Of a stretch of 64,000 nucleotides of DNA, positions 50,958-60,515 are shown piece after piece. Numbering within the stretch: position 1 is the first letter of the stretch; the number at the start of each line of letters is the position of its first letter. This DNA is from Micavibrio aeruginosavorus (GTDB lineage: Bacteria; Pseudomonadota; Alphaproteobacteria; Micavibrionales; Micavibrionaceae), in the NCBI GenBank assembly GCA_016432265.1, contig CP066681.1, positions 1,824,342 through 1,888,341 of the forward strand, written 5' to 3'. Under the pieces are notes generated by a model. It was not told the DNA's origin and made no database searches. It saw only the letters and a program-made list of their open reading frames with translations. Both the position numbers and the translations under genes were made by a program.

Positions 50958-51848
50958 ATGAAAGTTTTTCGCGGCCTCGTTCTCGGCGCATGTGTCATCG
51001 GTCTCGGTGCCTGCTCGAACTATCAAGCACACAGCGAAGTGAAAGCCCTCAATGAAGCGCAAGCCGTAGGCAGCCCCTTCACCCAATACCTCGCCGGTGA
51101 ATATCGCGATTACACCAACCGTGAACTGAACGAGATGTTCGACTATCCGGACGCCCTGCACTTCGCACGCAAGGGTTTGGCCGCAGCTGCCGGTGAAGTG
51201 GTGATGCCCGAGCCGATCAGCGACTGGAATCTGAACCCGCAGCACATGGAAGAACTGAGCACGGCTCGTGGTCGCTTGGTTGTCGCCTTCGATCTGGGCG
51301 CTCGCGAAGTTGCCGCACAGCAAGCCGCTATCGCTCAGGCCCGTTTTGACTGCTGGATAGAACAGCAGGAAGAAAACTGGCAAGCCGCCGATATTGCCGG
51401 TTGCAAAAACCAGTTTATGGAAGCGATGAATGCTCTGGAAGGCATGGTGAAGCCTTCTGCCGTCATGGAACCCGTGGCCGAAGTCGCGCCGGAACCCACC
51501 GAACCGATGAAAGTTGAAGACGCCATGTATCTGGTCTTCTTTGACTTCGATAAATCGGCCGTAGCCGCCAGCGGTGAAAGCGTGCTGGATGCTGTCGGTC
51601 AGGAGGTCAAAGGCCGCAGTCTCAACACTGTAAACGTGGTTGGCCATACCGACCGTGCCGGCTCCCGTACCTACAACAACCGCCTAGCCCTGAAACGCGC
51701 CAATGCCGTGCGTGACGCTCTGATCGACCGCGGCGTTGATGCCGCCCTGATCAAGGTTGACGGTCGTGGCGAAGATCAAAACCTGGTCGCTACCGACGAT
51801 AACGTGCGCGAACCCGCGAACCGCCGCGCCGAGATCACGTTCGAGTAA
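50958..51848 (+). CDS. OmpA-family peptidoglycan-binding lipoprotein
   Basis: 296 residues. Signal MKVFRGLVLGACVIGLGAC gives a lipobox at Cys19. A helical middle part (about 25-175) with no barrel follows, then a Pro/Glu linker (VAEVAPEPTEP) and a C-terminal OmpA domain (about 190-296): LVFFDFDKSAVA, VVGHTDRAGSRTYNNRLALKRANAVRDALI, and NRRAEITFE. The conserved Asp and Arg that hold peptidoglycan are present. It tethers the outer membrane to the wall. AGGAG stands 8 nt before the ATG. Strong leader and promoter suggest high expression. Confidence 0.93.
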   Translation: MKVFRGLVLGACVIGLGACSNYQAHSEVKALNEAQAVGSPFTQYLAGEYRDYTNRELNEMFDYPDALHFARKGLAAAAGEVVMPEPISDWNLNPQHMEELSTARGRLVVAFDLGAREVAAQQAAIAQARFDCWIEQQEENWQAADIAGCKNQFMEAMNALEGMVKPSAVMEPVAEVAPEPTEPMKVEDAMYLVFFDFDKSAVAASGESVLDAVGQEVKGRSLNTVNVVGHTDRAGSRTYNNRLALKRANAVRDALIDRGVDAALIKVDGRGEDQNLVATDDNVREPANRRAEITFE

Positions 51849-51878
51849 ACGTACTCGTTACTCTTGATATTCAAGCAG

Positions 51879-51905
51879 GGCCGGGGGTTAATCTCCGGCC
51901 CTTCC
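51879..51905 (+). terminator. hairpin terminator after the OmpA-type gene
   Basis: GGGCCGG (51879-51885) pairs with CCGGCCC (51896-51902) around a 10-nt loop. The T-run after it is short, so termination may be partial and let transcription continue into apaG. Confidence 0.55.
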
Positions 51906-51926
51906 GCTGTAAGCGGCAGACCAAAA

Positions 51927-52319
51927 ATGTACAAAAAAACCACGCACCAGATCACGGTACAAGTCAAACCCAACTTCCTGCCCGAACAATCGCGCCCCGA
52001 GGACGAGCATTACGTATGGGCCTATCATGTACGGATAGAAAATAACGGCAGCGAGATCGTGCAATTGCAATCACGCTACTGGAAGATCATGGACGGATTC
52101 GGTAATACCCATGAAGTGCGCGGCGAAGGCGTCATAGGCCAGCAGCCTACACTGGCCCCGGGAGAGTTTTTCGAATATACAAGCGGCACGCCCCTGCCTA
52201 CGCCCGGCGGCATTATGACAGGCACCTATAAAATGGTGAACATCCACGGCCAAAGCTTCATTGTGGATATTCCAGCCTTTTCCCTCGATAGCCCTTACCA
52301 GAACACCGCCATCCATTAG
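51927..52319 (+). CDS. apaG: ApaG protein (Co2+/Mg2+ efflux-associated)
   Basis: 130 residues, normal length from ATG 51927; earlier in-frame starts lie in the terminator. One FN3-like beta-sandwich: ITVQVKPNFLPEQSRPEDEHYVWAYHVRIEN, QLQSRYWKI, GEGVIGQQPTLAPGEFFEYTSGTPL and GTYKMV. The molecular function is not settled; linked to divalent-metal handling in enteric bacteria. trkH follows 9 bp later. Confidence 0.95.
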   Translation: MYKKTTHQITVQVKPNFLPEQSRPEDEHYVWAYHVRIENNGSEIVQLQSRYWKIMDGFGNTHEVRGEGVIGQQPTLAPGEFFEYTSGTPLPTPGGIMTGTYKMVNIHGQSFIVDIPAFSLDSPYQNTAIH

Positions 52320-52328
52320 ACTCCCGCC

Positions 52329-53777
52329 ATGGACTTCCGCCCGATACTTTATGTCATGGGAATGCTACTGTGCCTGCTGGCTGCAGGGATGACAGCTCCT
52401 TTGCTAGTTGACCTCTACTACAACCATGCTGACTGGAAAGTTTTTTTCTTAAGCATATGCATCTGCACATTTTTTGGCGGCACGCTTATACTCAGCAATG
52501 GCGGCTGCACGGGTGAGCCGCTTAATATCAGACAAGCCTTTGTCCTAACAGCCTGCGGATGGCTGGTTATGGCAACATTTGGCGCAATGCCGCTATGGCA
52601 TTCAGCTGCCAATCTTTCATTTACAGATGCCTTCTTTGAAGCTACTTCCGCTATTACAACGACCGGTTCGACGGTGATGGTCGGACTTGACACATCCCCT
52701 CCCGGCATTTTGCTGTGGCGCTCTATTCTTCAAGCCTTCGGTGGCATCGGGTTTATTGTGATGGCCTTAACAATCTTGCCGTTTCTAAAAGTGGGCGGCA
52801 TGCAATTGTTTCAAACTGAATCCTCCGATAAATCAGACAAAGCCCTGCCGCGCATACGACAAAACGCTCTGGCAATCGCTTACATCTATGTGTTTCTGGT
52901 AACATGGTGCGCGATGACGTTCTGGTTCTGCGGGATGAGCGGGTTTGACGCTATTAACCATGCCATGACTGCTATTGCAACCGGGGGGCTGTCCACGCAT
53001 GACGCCTCTTTTTCGTTTTTCAAAAACCCGCTTCTGGAATGGGTCGCAACATTTTTCATGATTTTGGGAGCCTTACCTTTTGTGCTATTCATCAGGATCG
53101 GCAAGGGTGAATGGAAACATGCCCTGAATAACTCACAAGCCCGGTCGTTTATCAAATTCCTTGCCATGACTATATTATTCTTTGCCTTGTGGCTAAGTTT
53201 GACTCATGGCCGCCCCTTTGGAGAGGCATTACGCGCTGTGAGTTTCAATGTCGTTTCAGTCGTGACCACTACAGGATTCATGTCAGAAGATTATACCTTA
53301 TGGGGCTCTTTTGCAGTTGGCGTCTTTTTCATTTTAACCTTTGTCGGTGGTTGCACAGGCTCGACATCAGGCGGAACGAAAGTCATGAGATTCCAAGTGA
53401 TGTGGTCTGTATTCAGACGACAAATGTTCCGCCTGGTGCATCCGCACGGAGTGTTCCCGATTACATATGAAGGGAAGAGCGTCAGCGAGGAAACGCTATT
53501 TTCAGTGATTGTATATATCTTCGCTCTACTGCTGTCATTTGCCACGCTGACAATGATATTAGCGTTTTTTGGGCTCGATCTGGTAACCAGCATTAGCGGT
53601 GCAGCCACGGCTCTGACCAATGTCGGCCCTGGTCTGGGCTCCATCATCGGCCCAGCCGGCAACTTTTCCACGTTACCGGATGGCGCCAAGTGGGCACTTT
53701 CGTTCGGGATGGTTCTAGGGCGCCTGGAATTGCTAACTTTGCTAGTGTTGTTTTCACCTTATCTCTGGCGTCGATAA
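52329..53777 (+). CDS. trkH: TrkH-family potassium uptake protein
   Basis: 482 residues, inner-membrane K+ channel-like transporter. The four pore repeats are seen through their selectivity segments: TTTGSTVMVGLD, AIATGGLSTHDA, VVTTTGFMSEDY and LTNVGPGLGS. Gly residues line each filter. The regulatory TrkA partner is not in the window. The 3' end overlaps the convergent lipoprotein gene by 24 bp. Confidence 0.95.
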   Translation: MDFRPILYVMGMLLCLLAAGMTAPLLVDLYYNHADWKVFFLSICICTFFGGTLILSNGGCTGEPLNIRQAFVLTACGWLVMATFGAMPLWHSAANLSFTDAFFEATSAITTTGSTVMVGLDTSPPGILLWRSILQAFGGIGFIVMALTILPFLKVGGMQLFQTESSDKSDKALPRIRQNALAIAYIYVFLVTWCAMTFWFCGMSGFDAINHAMTAIATGGLSTHDASFSFFKNPLLEWVATFFMILGALPFVLFIRIGKGEWKHALNNSQARSFIKFLAMTILFFALWLSLTHGRPFGEALRAVSFNVVSVVTTTGFMSEDYTLWGSFAVGVFFILTFVGGCTGSTSGGTKVMRFQVMWSVFRRQMFRLVHPHGVFPITYEGKSVSEETLFSVIVYIFALLLSFATLTMILAFFGLDLVTSISGAATALTNVGPGLGSIIGPAGNFSTLPDGAKWALSFGMVLGRLELLTLLVLFSPYLWRR

Positions 53778-54407
53778 CAATGAAGCCAACGGCAATGCAT
53801 CACCGTCACGCATGCTAAACCGTTCAGCCAAGGCCTGACTGACGGCGGCGTCAACGTCCTTCATCAGTTGCTCAAGAAATTTAAGCTGGCGCAGTTCACG
53901 CTCCGTCAGCGATACGCTCGACGGCATGGTTAACGTGCGGTTGAAGTTGAGCGTCCCCTGACGGCCTTCCTGCACGCCGACATCATCAGTGTAATAGAGT
54001 TTCAGCCGCAGGAAAATTTCATATTGATCCTGTTTGCCCGCCCCCATCCAGCTGGCCACCTTGTTGTCCGGCAATATTTCACGCTGGTAAATTCGTGCGT
54101 CCTCAATAATGAATTTCAGTCCGCCGCGCTGCCCGCCCGGCTGCAACCGATTTTCAGCATAGCGCTTAATGGCAATATCCGGCTGAACCGGAAATGACGT
54201 CGATACATCTTTTGGATCGGCACCCGGCTGGTAAAGATTTTCGACATCAACGCGCAAGGCGTCGACATGATAGGGGGAAATATTGGTAAAGCTTAGTTCC
54301 GGCACAGGCTCTCTCTGCGCGGCAGGCTTAGTCGCGCACGCCGATAGAGAAATGAGGGCCACACCCAGCACGAATACGGCTGAAACAGTTCTGAAAGGCT
54401 TAATCAT
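53754..54407 (-). CDS. lipoprotein of unknown function
   Basis: 217 residues from ATG 54407. Signal MIKPFRTVSAVFVLGVALISLSAC with lipobox Cys24. The mature part is mixed alpha/beta with a strand-rich middle (FIIEDARIYQREIL...YEIFLRLKLYY) and a charged C-terminal helix (LTERELRQLKFLEQLMKDVDAAVSQALAERF). It is likely the last gene of the ABC-permease/hslO/lipoprotein run, 28 bp after hslO. Not recognised beyond that. Confidence 0.78.
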   Translation of the reverse strand: MIKPFRTVSAVFVLGVALISLSACATKPAAQREPVPELSFTNISPYHVDALRVDVENLYQPGADPKDVSTSFPVQPDIAIKRYAENRLQPGGQRGGLKFIIEDARIYQREILPDNKVASWMGAGKQDQYEIFLRLKLYYTDDVGVQEGRQGTLNFNRTLTMPSSVSLTERELRQLKFLEQLMKDVDAAVSQALAERFSMRDGDALPLASLLSTPEIR

Positions 54408-54435
54408 GAATGCGAAAACCCCGCACATAGTATAT

Positions 54436-55320
54436 CTAGGGTTTTATATTACGTCTGAACGCTTCGGGATCAAATGAAAAATCATGATTGCAAAACTCAC
54501 AAGTCACTGTAATTCTGCCGTTTTCCGCCATATGCGCAATATCGTCCGGGGGCATTGTGGATAAAATGCCGCCAATTTTTTCCATAGTGCATCTACAACC
54601 TTTTTGCGCAGGTTTCTTATCGAAGACTCGCACACCGTCCTCATGAAACAGACGAAACAAGACATCCTCACCGTCAATCGACGCTGATAAAAGCTCTTCG
54701 TCCGTACAGCTCTGCAGCAGGATCATGGCGCGACGCCAGTCATCCTCGGCTGCGGATACAATTACGCCTTCGGATGGCAATATTCCTCCTTCTTCTGGCA
54801 TGTCCTGCAGCATGATCGCAGCGCCACGCCAGCGCCCGTCGATCCGCGACACCGCCATCCTGACTCCTGTGCGAATTTGCTCCGATTGCGTGAAATAAGT
54901 CTGGATGCTTTCCAACAGCCCTCCAGGCGACAGCTCAACAATCCCCTGGTATCGTTCGGTGTTTTCGCCCTGATCGACGGTAAAAGCGACGTAACCCTTA
55001 CCGAGCAAAGACGCTCCCTGATCTTCCGTCATAAAATCCTTGTCCAAGGTCGCGCATGCCCGCAAATCCCCTGCCGATGTAAAATCGCTGACCAGAATTT
55101 TTATAGCTCCCTCGGTCTGAACCTGTAAGGTGAATATACCTTCATATTTCAGCATCGACCCCAGCATGACTGCCATCGTTGCCAGCTCAGCCGTCAAGCG
55201 CGCCACAGGCTCGATATAGCCATGCGCTTCAAGAATTTTGTCAAGCACGGAATCGAGGCGAACCAATCGACCGCGCAAACCGGACGATTCAATTATAAAA
55301 GGAAGAATGGTGTCAGTCAT
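54436..55320 (-). CDS. hslO: redox-regulated chaperone Hsp33
   Basis: 294 residues. It is activated by oxidation of a C-terminal zinc site. The N-terminal domain has LTAELATMAVMLGSMLKYEG and the middle GGLLESIQTYFTQSEQI. The C-terminal zinc cysteines are GCRC and CEFC, complete. It begins 9 bp after the ABC-2 permease. Confidence 0.96.
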   Translation of the reverse strand: MTDTILPFIIESSGLRGRLVRLDSVLDKILEAHGYIEPVARLTAELATMAVMLGSMLKYEGIFTLQVQTEGAIKILVSDFTSAGDLRACATLDKDFMTEDQGASLLGKGYVAFTVDQGENTERYQGIVELSPGGLLESIQTYFTQSEQIRTGVRMAVSRIDGRWRGAAIMLQDMPEEGGILPSEGVIVSAAEDDWRRAMILLQSCTDEELLSASIDGEDVLFRLFHEDGVRVFDKKPAQKGCRCTMEKIGGILSTMPPDDIAHMAENGRITVTCEFCNHDFSFDPEAFRRNIKP

Positions 55321-55329
55321 CGTATGCTA

Positions 55330-56136
55330 CTAAGCCCTGATTTTATAGCCCGTATATAACATCCTGTAACACAGAATGGATAGAAGGATATTGGCGATGA
55401 TCAAACTGCCCAATCCTGTCGCAAGGCCCGCGTCGATATGCCCGATCATGCCATAACGGAAGCTGTCGATCATGTGAAAAAAGGGGTTGAACACGGCAAT
55501 ATCGCGCCAGATCTCAGGTAACCTGTGTATGGAGTAAAAAGTTCCTGACAAAAAGGCCAGAGGGGTCACGATAAAATTGGTGATCGTCGCCATATGATCG
55601 AACTTTTCAGACCACAGTCCTCCGGCTACACCGATCAGGGACAGCATCAGAGTCGATAGAACAGAAGCGGCAAGAAAAACAGGCCAGGAATGCACTGCCA
55701 GTGGCACAAAAAAAGAGAGCGCCGCAAGGCAAAGCCCACCGACCAGCAGTCCCCTGACCACACCGCCGACCGTATACCCCACAAGCAGCTCCAGAGGACT
55801 GAGCGGCGGCATCAGGACATCGACAATATTGCCCTGCACCTTGGAAATCAGGATCGATGAAGATGTATTGGCGAAAGCGTTTTGTACCATCGCCATCATC
55901 ACCAGACCCGGAGCCAGAAATTCAAGATACGGTACACCGTCCACGGCCTCGTTCTCATGACCCAAAGCCAGCGCAAACACCATGAAAAACAGGATGGTCG
56001 TGATGACAGGCGCCAGCAAAGTTTGCATGTAAACGTTAAGGAAACGTCCGATTTCCTTCCTGATCAAAGTAAAAAGGCCGATTTTATTAACACCCCGGAT
56101 AGAACGCGCGGAAAGAGAGGAAACAGGACAGGACAA
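55330..56136 (-). CDS. ABC-2 type transporter permease (YadH-like)
   Basis: 268 residues from a TTG at 56136, with AAGGA 8 nt upstream; an in-frame ATG at 56187 would overlap the divergent recX start by 21 bp. Family start is RGVNKIGLFTLIRKEIGRF. Six membrane helices (VITTILFFMVFALAL, VFLAASVLSTLMLSLIGVAGG, FIVTPLAFLSGTFYS, LGSLIIANILLSILCYRML) and the ABC-2 signature 'FNPFFHMIDSFRYG'. The partner ATPase (YadG-like) is not adjacent and must be encoded elsewhere. Confidence 0.85.
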   Translation of the reverse strand: MSCPVSSLSARSIRGVNKIGLFTLIRKEIGRFLNVYMQTLLAPVITTILFFMVFALALGHENEAVDGVPYLEFLAPGLVMMAMVQNAFANTSSSILISKVQGNIVDVLMPPLSPLELLVGYTVGGVVRGLLVGGLCLAALSFFVPLAVHSWPVFLAASVLSTLMLSLIGVAGGLWSEKFDHMATITNFIVTPLAFLSGTFYSIHRLPEIWRDIAVFNPFFHMIDSFRYGMIGHIDAGLATGLGSLIIANILLSILCYRMLYTGYKIRA

Positions 56137-56166
56137 AACTTCATTCCTTATGCTAGCCTTGGCAAC

Positions 56167-56814
56167 ATGACACGCAAACATGTTCAAGATAAGCCGGATT
56201 CAGCCGCGATCAAGCCCCTTCCCCTCAGGAAATCGCCGGGCAAGGTCAAAAAGGCGAAGATCATAACGGAAACCTACCTGCATAATGCCGGGCTTTATTA
56301 CTTGCAGCGCTTTGCTGCGAGCACCGCACAATTCAGGCGTGTTATGATCCGCAAGATCGAAGCATCATGCCGCATCCACCCGGAACAGGACAAATCCTCC
56401 TGTCTACAGATGCTTGAAGATATGATAGAAAAGTTCCAGCGCTCCGGCTTGCTGAATGACGACCTGTACGCCTTGGGGGCTATCCGCTCATTGCGTCTGC
56501 GCGGACTCTCAGCACAAGCCATTTCCGCCAGAATGGCGGCCAAGGGCATAAGCGGCGCGATCACAAAAAATATCCTTGATGAGGTTGACTCGCAAACCGC
56601 CGGGAACGCGGATATAATCGCAGCGATTCGCCACGCCTGCCGCCGCAGGATCGGCCCCTTCAGCGCCTATCCCCTAACGGCGGAAACGGGGCGTCCCCCA
56701 CAGAAAGCATTGGCCAACATGGCCCGGGCCGGCTTTGATTACGAAACGGCAAAGCAAGTTCTTGAAATGGATCGATCAGAGGCAATGGCGCTTATTGAAT
56801 CGTCCGGGTTGTAG
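56167..56814 (+). CDS. recX: RecX-family regulatory protein
   Basis: 215 residues from ATG 56167. RecX binds RecA filaments and limits recombination. Pattern: an Arg/Lys-rich N-terminus, then three tandem three-helix repeats (YLHNAGLYYLQRFAASTAQFRRVMIRKIE; FQRSGLLNDDLYALGAIRSLRLRGLSAQAISARMAAKGI; the last one in AMALI). Its 3' end overlaps the convergent histidine kinase by 23 bp. recA is not in the window. Confidence 0.85.
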   Translation: MTRKHVQDKPDSAAIKPLPLRKSPGKVKKAKIITETYLHNAGLYYLQRFAASTAQFRRVMIRKIEASCRIHPEQDKSSCLQMLEDMIEKFQRSGLLNDDLYALGAIRSLRLRGLSAQAISARMAAKGISGAITKNILDEVDSQTAGNADIIAAIRHACRRRIGPFSAYPLTAETGRPPQKALANMARAGFDYETAKQVLEMDRSEAMALIESSGL

Positions 56815-59425
56815 GGGGATCCCCTTCTTCATCAGCGCTAAATCCGCTCGCAGTCGACCCTTGCTTGCCTTTGCGCACGCTATCAAGCACAACACGCTTT
56901 TTCGGAAAAACAAGCGTCGCCGTTGTGCCGATGCCTTTCTGGGACACCAGTTCCAGATCTCCGCCATGAAGCTCCATCAATGATGTCACCAATGTCAATC
57001 CAAGCCCTGCACCGGAAGAGCTCCGGCTTAAAGATGTCTCAAGCTGCCCAAAAGGCGATAGGGCCTTCTCGACTTCCTCTTCTTCCATACCCACGCCCGT
57101 GTCCGTCACAGACAGCCGCAAGCGGCCATCGGCATCAATCTCATGGGTGAATGTAATGCTGCCGCCGGGTTGGGTGAATTTTACGGCATTCGACAAAATA
57201 TTCAGCAACGATTGCTTGATTGCCAATTCTTCTCCCACGACGTTTGGTAGATTTTCGCCCGTAGCATCGTTAATCACCAATTTAGCCTCTTCAATACGCC
57301 CTCCCATGAAGGACATGCAAGTCTGTATCATTTGCTTCATATCAACCAGACTTTCATTAAGTTGGCGATCACCGGCGTCAATACGCGACACGTCAAGTAT
57401 ATCATTAATAATGCGAAGCAGTTGCTTGCCGCTTTCGTGAATATCCTTGGCGTATTCCCAATACTGCCGATGATTGATCGCGCCAAAAACTTCGTTCCTG
57501 ATGATTTCGGAAAAGCCGATAATAGCGTTTAGCGGCGTACGCAATTCATGCGACATATTCGCCAGAAACTCGGACTTCGCGCGGTTAGCCAGATCGGACT
57601 GTATCATTGCCTCTCGCATCTTGGTATCTGCTTCCTTACGCTGGGAGATATTTTCAAGGCTGCCCTCGTAATACAAAATATTGCCATCGTCATCCCGCAC
57701 GGCGCGGGCATTCTCGCTAACCCATATCACATCGCCTTTTCTCGTAATCATCTCCGCTTCATAAGCCTTTACCTGGCCATTTAACTCCAGATCCCTGACA
57801 AATTTGGCCCTTTCCCTCGGCTTCGCATAAAGTTGCTCATGAGCATTCCGAATGGCCTTCATCACATGATCCGGGGAATCGTAACCCAAAATTCTTGCGT
57901 ATGCCGGATTGACGCTGAGGAAATGCCCGTCAGGAGTTACCTGATAAATGCCTCCTGCCGCATTTTCAACAATGGTACGGTATTTTTTCTCGGCTTCCGT
58001 CAGCGCGCGCTCTGTGCGACGGCGTTCTTCAACATCGGTAATCGTTCCGACAACCCTCGTTTGCTTGTTCTCGTCCTGGCGCAGCATGGACATCGCCAGT
58101 TCGGCCGCATGATAAACGCCGCTGCTGGTACGAAGTCTTGTAAAGGCGCGATAAGCTGGCCGTTTTCCAGCCACCATTTGACGAAAGGCGCTCTTTTGCT
58201 CTTCCTGGTCTTGCGGATGCAACATATCAAACAAGTTACGATTGACACTCTGCTCTATTTCATAACCCGTGATGCGCGGCCACGTCTCATTCAAAAAGAG
58301 AATTTCACCGTCCGCGCTCAATTCAAATATGATGTCACTGACAGAATCGATGATCGCCCTATACTCCCGTTCAGCCTTGCGCAGGCTTTGGTTCAGGCGT
58401 TCCCTCTCAGCCATTTCAGTGTTCAACTCGTAATTTTTCTGCGCCAGCGCGCGGTTAACCGTAGACAAACGATAGGACTGACGTTGATTGGTGCGCACAT
58501 ACAACGTGCCTACAATCGTCAGGGTCAATCCGAATAGAAGCAACAGCAACGGTGATTGGCTCATGAACAATGTATTGCGATCTGCCCCGACCACAATTTC
58601 CACTTTCCAGACATCGCCCAAGACATCCAGTTCAAAACCATGCCTGTAATCCCCCTTCGCCCCCTCTTCTTCGATATTGTTCTGAGAACGGTCGATCAGG
58701 AACAACCTCTTCCCTGTGGCATTATCATTGATTGTCAAACGGCGAATCATCGATTTATCAACCATCCATGATGTATCCGCGATCAGACTCATTCGTGTAA
58801 CAGCGGCAAGCACACCGCGATCGTTGGCCGCATCTCTGAGGTTATGGGCCACAATATAAGATCGGCTTTTGACAATCGGCTCATCCACCTCCTGGACGTA
58901 ATCCGAGGCCGACAAATCTGTCAGCGCGAAAGGCGCATCGGCAATCTGGCCGCGGTTGGCGAGCACATGCTGAACAAGGAACTTCGCCCTTTCGCCAGAA
59001 AGTTCCGGCTTGACGCTCTGGCTGCCCATACCCTCCAGCAGATCACGAAAACGCCAACCCTCGGGCGTGGGATATATCCAGATTAAATGATCGAACAACT
59101 CATGATTAGGGATTGCCTTCTGAATTCTCACGCGCGCCATTTCTCCTGTACTGGCGCCAGAGAGCGTGAGGATAGTGGAGAGCATCTGTAAATCGTCCTG
59201 CGCATCTTCGACACGCCCGGCAATCGTATCCCGCGCCTCCTCAATCGCCCGTCTGTATTCGTCGAAAATAATATCGCGCATAAACAGGCTGAGGATCAAA
59301 TAGGCAACCACCGTCAGAATCATCCCGTTCAGGAAAACCATAAACTGCGGCACACCGCCCGTCAGCATGCGCTTTACGCGCACCGAACCGCTGTCATCCC
59401 CATTTTCCTGTTCCAGATTGCTCAT
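56792..59425 (-). CDS. membrane sensor histidine kinase with two PAS domains
   Basis: 877 residues. TM1 is about 28-50 and TM2 about 290-311; between them lies a large periplasmic sensor (about 50-290) of CHASE-like character. Two PAS domains follow at about 350-468 and 476-598 (DIIFELSADGEILFLNETW; GGIYQVTPDGHFLSVNPAY). The phosphoacceptor box NMSHELRTPLNAIIGF has His626. The ATPase domain (about 725-850) has N, G1 (VTDTGVGMEEEEV) and G2 (SGAGLGLTLV) boxes. No receiver domain or adjacent regulator gene; the cognate regulator must be elsewhere. Confidence 0.93.
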   Translation of the reverse strand: MSNLEQENGDDSGSVRVKRMLTGGVPQFMVFLNGMILTVVAYLILSLFMRDIIFDEYRRAIEEARDTIAGRVEDAQDDLQMLSTILTLSGASTGEMARVRIQKAIPNHELFDHLIWIYPTPEGWRFRDLLEGMGSQSVKPELSGERAKFLVQHVLANRGQIADAPFALTDLSASDYVQEVDEPIVKSRSYIVAHNLRDAANDRGVLAAVTRMSLIADTSWMVDKSMIRRLTINDNATGKRLFLIDRSQNNIEEEGAKGDYRHGFELDVLGDVWKVEIVVGADRNTLFMSQSPLLLLLFGLTLTIVGTLYVRTNQRQSYRLSTVNRALAQKNYELNTEMAERERLNQSLRKAEREYRAIIDSVSDIIFELSADGEILFLNETWPRITGYEIEQSVNRNLFDMLHPQDQEEQKSAFRQMVAGKRPAYRAFTRLRTSSGVYHAAELAMSMLRQDENKQTRVVGTITDVEERRRTERALTEAEKKYRTIVENAAGGIYQVTPDGHFLSVNPAYARILGYDSPDHVMKAIRNAHEQLYAKPRERAKFVRDLELNGQVKAYEAEMITRKGDVIWVSENARAVRDDDGNILYYEGSLENISQRKEADTKMREAMIQSDLANRAKSEFLANMSHELRTPLNAIIGFSEIIRNEVFGAINHRQYWEYAKDIHESGKQLLRIINDILDVSRIDAGDRQLNESLVDMKQMIQTCMSFMGGRIEEAKLVINDATGENLPNVVGEELAIKQSLLNILSNAVKFTQPGGSITFTHEIDADGRLRLSVTDTGVGMEEEEVEKALSPFGQLETSLSRSSSGAGLGLTLVTSLMELHGGDLELVSQKGIGTTATLVFPKKRVVLDSVRKGKQGSTASGFSADEEGDPPTTRTIQ

Positions 59426-59637
59426 ATATCAACCGCCACTATGGCCCGTTTAGAAAAGACGGGATTGCCCCGTACTTAAACTGTGCTATGTCTAGGTTAA
59501 TTGTTTGCTAAAAAAGGGAAAAATGCCATTTTTCAGAACAATCAAAACCAAGCCTGTTGACAGGATTTTTGTGGCGATACATCATAGGTTGCCGTAAAAA
59601 ATCTAACATTTCCGCCATTTTTTAATTGGGATAGATC

Positions 59638-60159
59638 ATGTATAATTTCGACCTGACAACTTCCATCCTTCCCCAGAACATTGCCAAATTGATGACCGCC
59701 AGCCTGTTCTCGCCGCTGGGCGGGTATCCCAAAGGTTTACCCGTCAGTCCGGCAACACTGCTTGAAATACACAGGCAGGGTTTAGTTGCCTGGAGCAAGG
59801 CGCAAAAAGCAGCCTTTTCAGGCCTGCAAACCGTGGTTCGCCAGCAAAACGATATCCTCTCCGGAATGCTGGAATGGCAAAGCGCCATGCTGGGGGTCAT
59901 GATGCAAGAAGGAACTCCGGAGGAGAAAATCTCACGCCAGGCCTCCCTCACTCAGGCTCACTACCAAAACAGCCTGCGCGACATGCGTCAGGTGCAAGAC
60001 ACCATCGCCAGCACATTGCGTCAAGCTTCGGATGTTCTGCATCAAAGCACCCTGCAAGCCCTGCGTTTCGAGAATACCGCAACCGGCGGCCCGATCCTCT
60101 CTGCCACACCTGCCAACAGCGATACACCCTCTGCGGATCAGAAGACGATAGCTGCCTGA
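59638..60159 (+). CDS. phasin-family protein
   Basis: 173 residues, mostly one amphipathic helical domain (PATLLEIHRQGLVAWSKAQKAAFSGLQTVVRQQNDIL...HYQNSLRDMRQVQDTIASTLRQASDVLHQ). Phasins coat polyhydroxyalkanoate granules. N-terminal 40 residues are looser and hydrophobic; the C-terminus is disordered. Stop overlaps the csaA start (TGATG). No PHA synthase in the window. Confidence 0.8.
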   Translation: MYNFDLTTSILPQNIAKLMTASLFSPLGGYPKGLPVSPATLLEIHRQGLVAWSKAQKAAFSGLQTVVRQQNDILSGMLEWQSAMLGVMMQEGTPEEKISRQASLTQAHYQNSLRDMRQVQDTIASTLRQASDVLHQSTLQALRFENTATGGPILSATPANSDTPSADQKTIAA

Positions 60160-60491
60160 TGATCTCATTCGACGATTTCCTGAAAGTGGATATACGCGTC
60201 GGCACGATTGTCGACGCGCAGGAATTCCCCGAAGCCAGAAAACCGGCCTTCAAACTCTGGGTCGACTTCGGCCCGGAGATTGGCGTTAAAAAGACATCGG
60301 CGCAAATCACGGTCAATTACAAACTGGATAGGCTGGTGGGGCGGCAGGTAGCCGGCGTCGTGAATTTTCCACCCCGCCAGATCGGTAAATATATGTCGGA
60401 ATTTCTCGTTCTGGGATTCCCTGACGAACACGATAACGTCACATTGATCCAACCCGAAAAATCTGTCCCAAATGGCGGACGCCTGTATTAG
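60159..60491 (+). CDS. csaA: tRNA-binding domain protein CsaA
   Basis: 110 residues, normal length. An OB-fold like the C-terminal EMAP domain of MetRS: FLKVDIRVGTIVDAQEFPEARKPAFKLWVDFG, ITVNYKLDRLVGRQVAGVVNFPPRQIG, and SEFLVLGFPDE. Reported as an export chaperone or tRNA-binding protein. Starts at the TGATG junction with the phasin gene, so translation is probably coupled. Confidence 0.93.
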   Translation: MISFDDFLKVDIRVGTIVDAQEFPEARKPAFKLWVDFGPEIGVKKTSAQITVNYKLDRLVGRQVAGVVNFPPRQIGKYMSEFLVLGFPDEHDNVTLIQPEKSVPNGGRLY

Positions 60492-60515
60492 GCTTATAAA
60501 ACCCACCCCTAAAAC

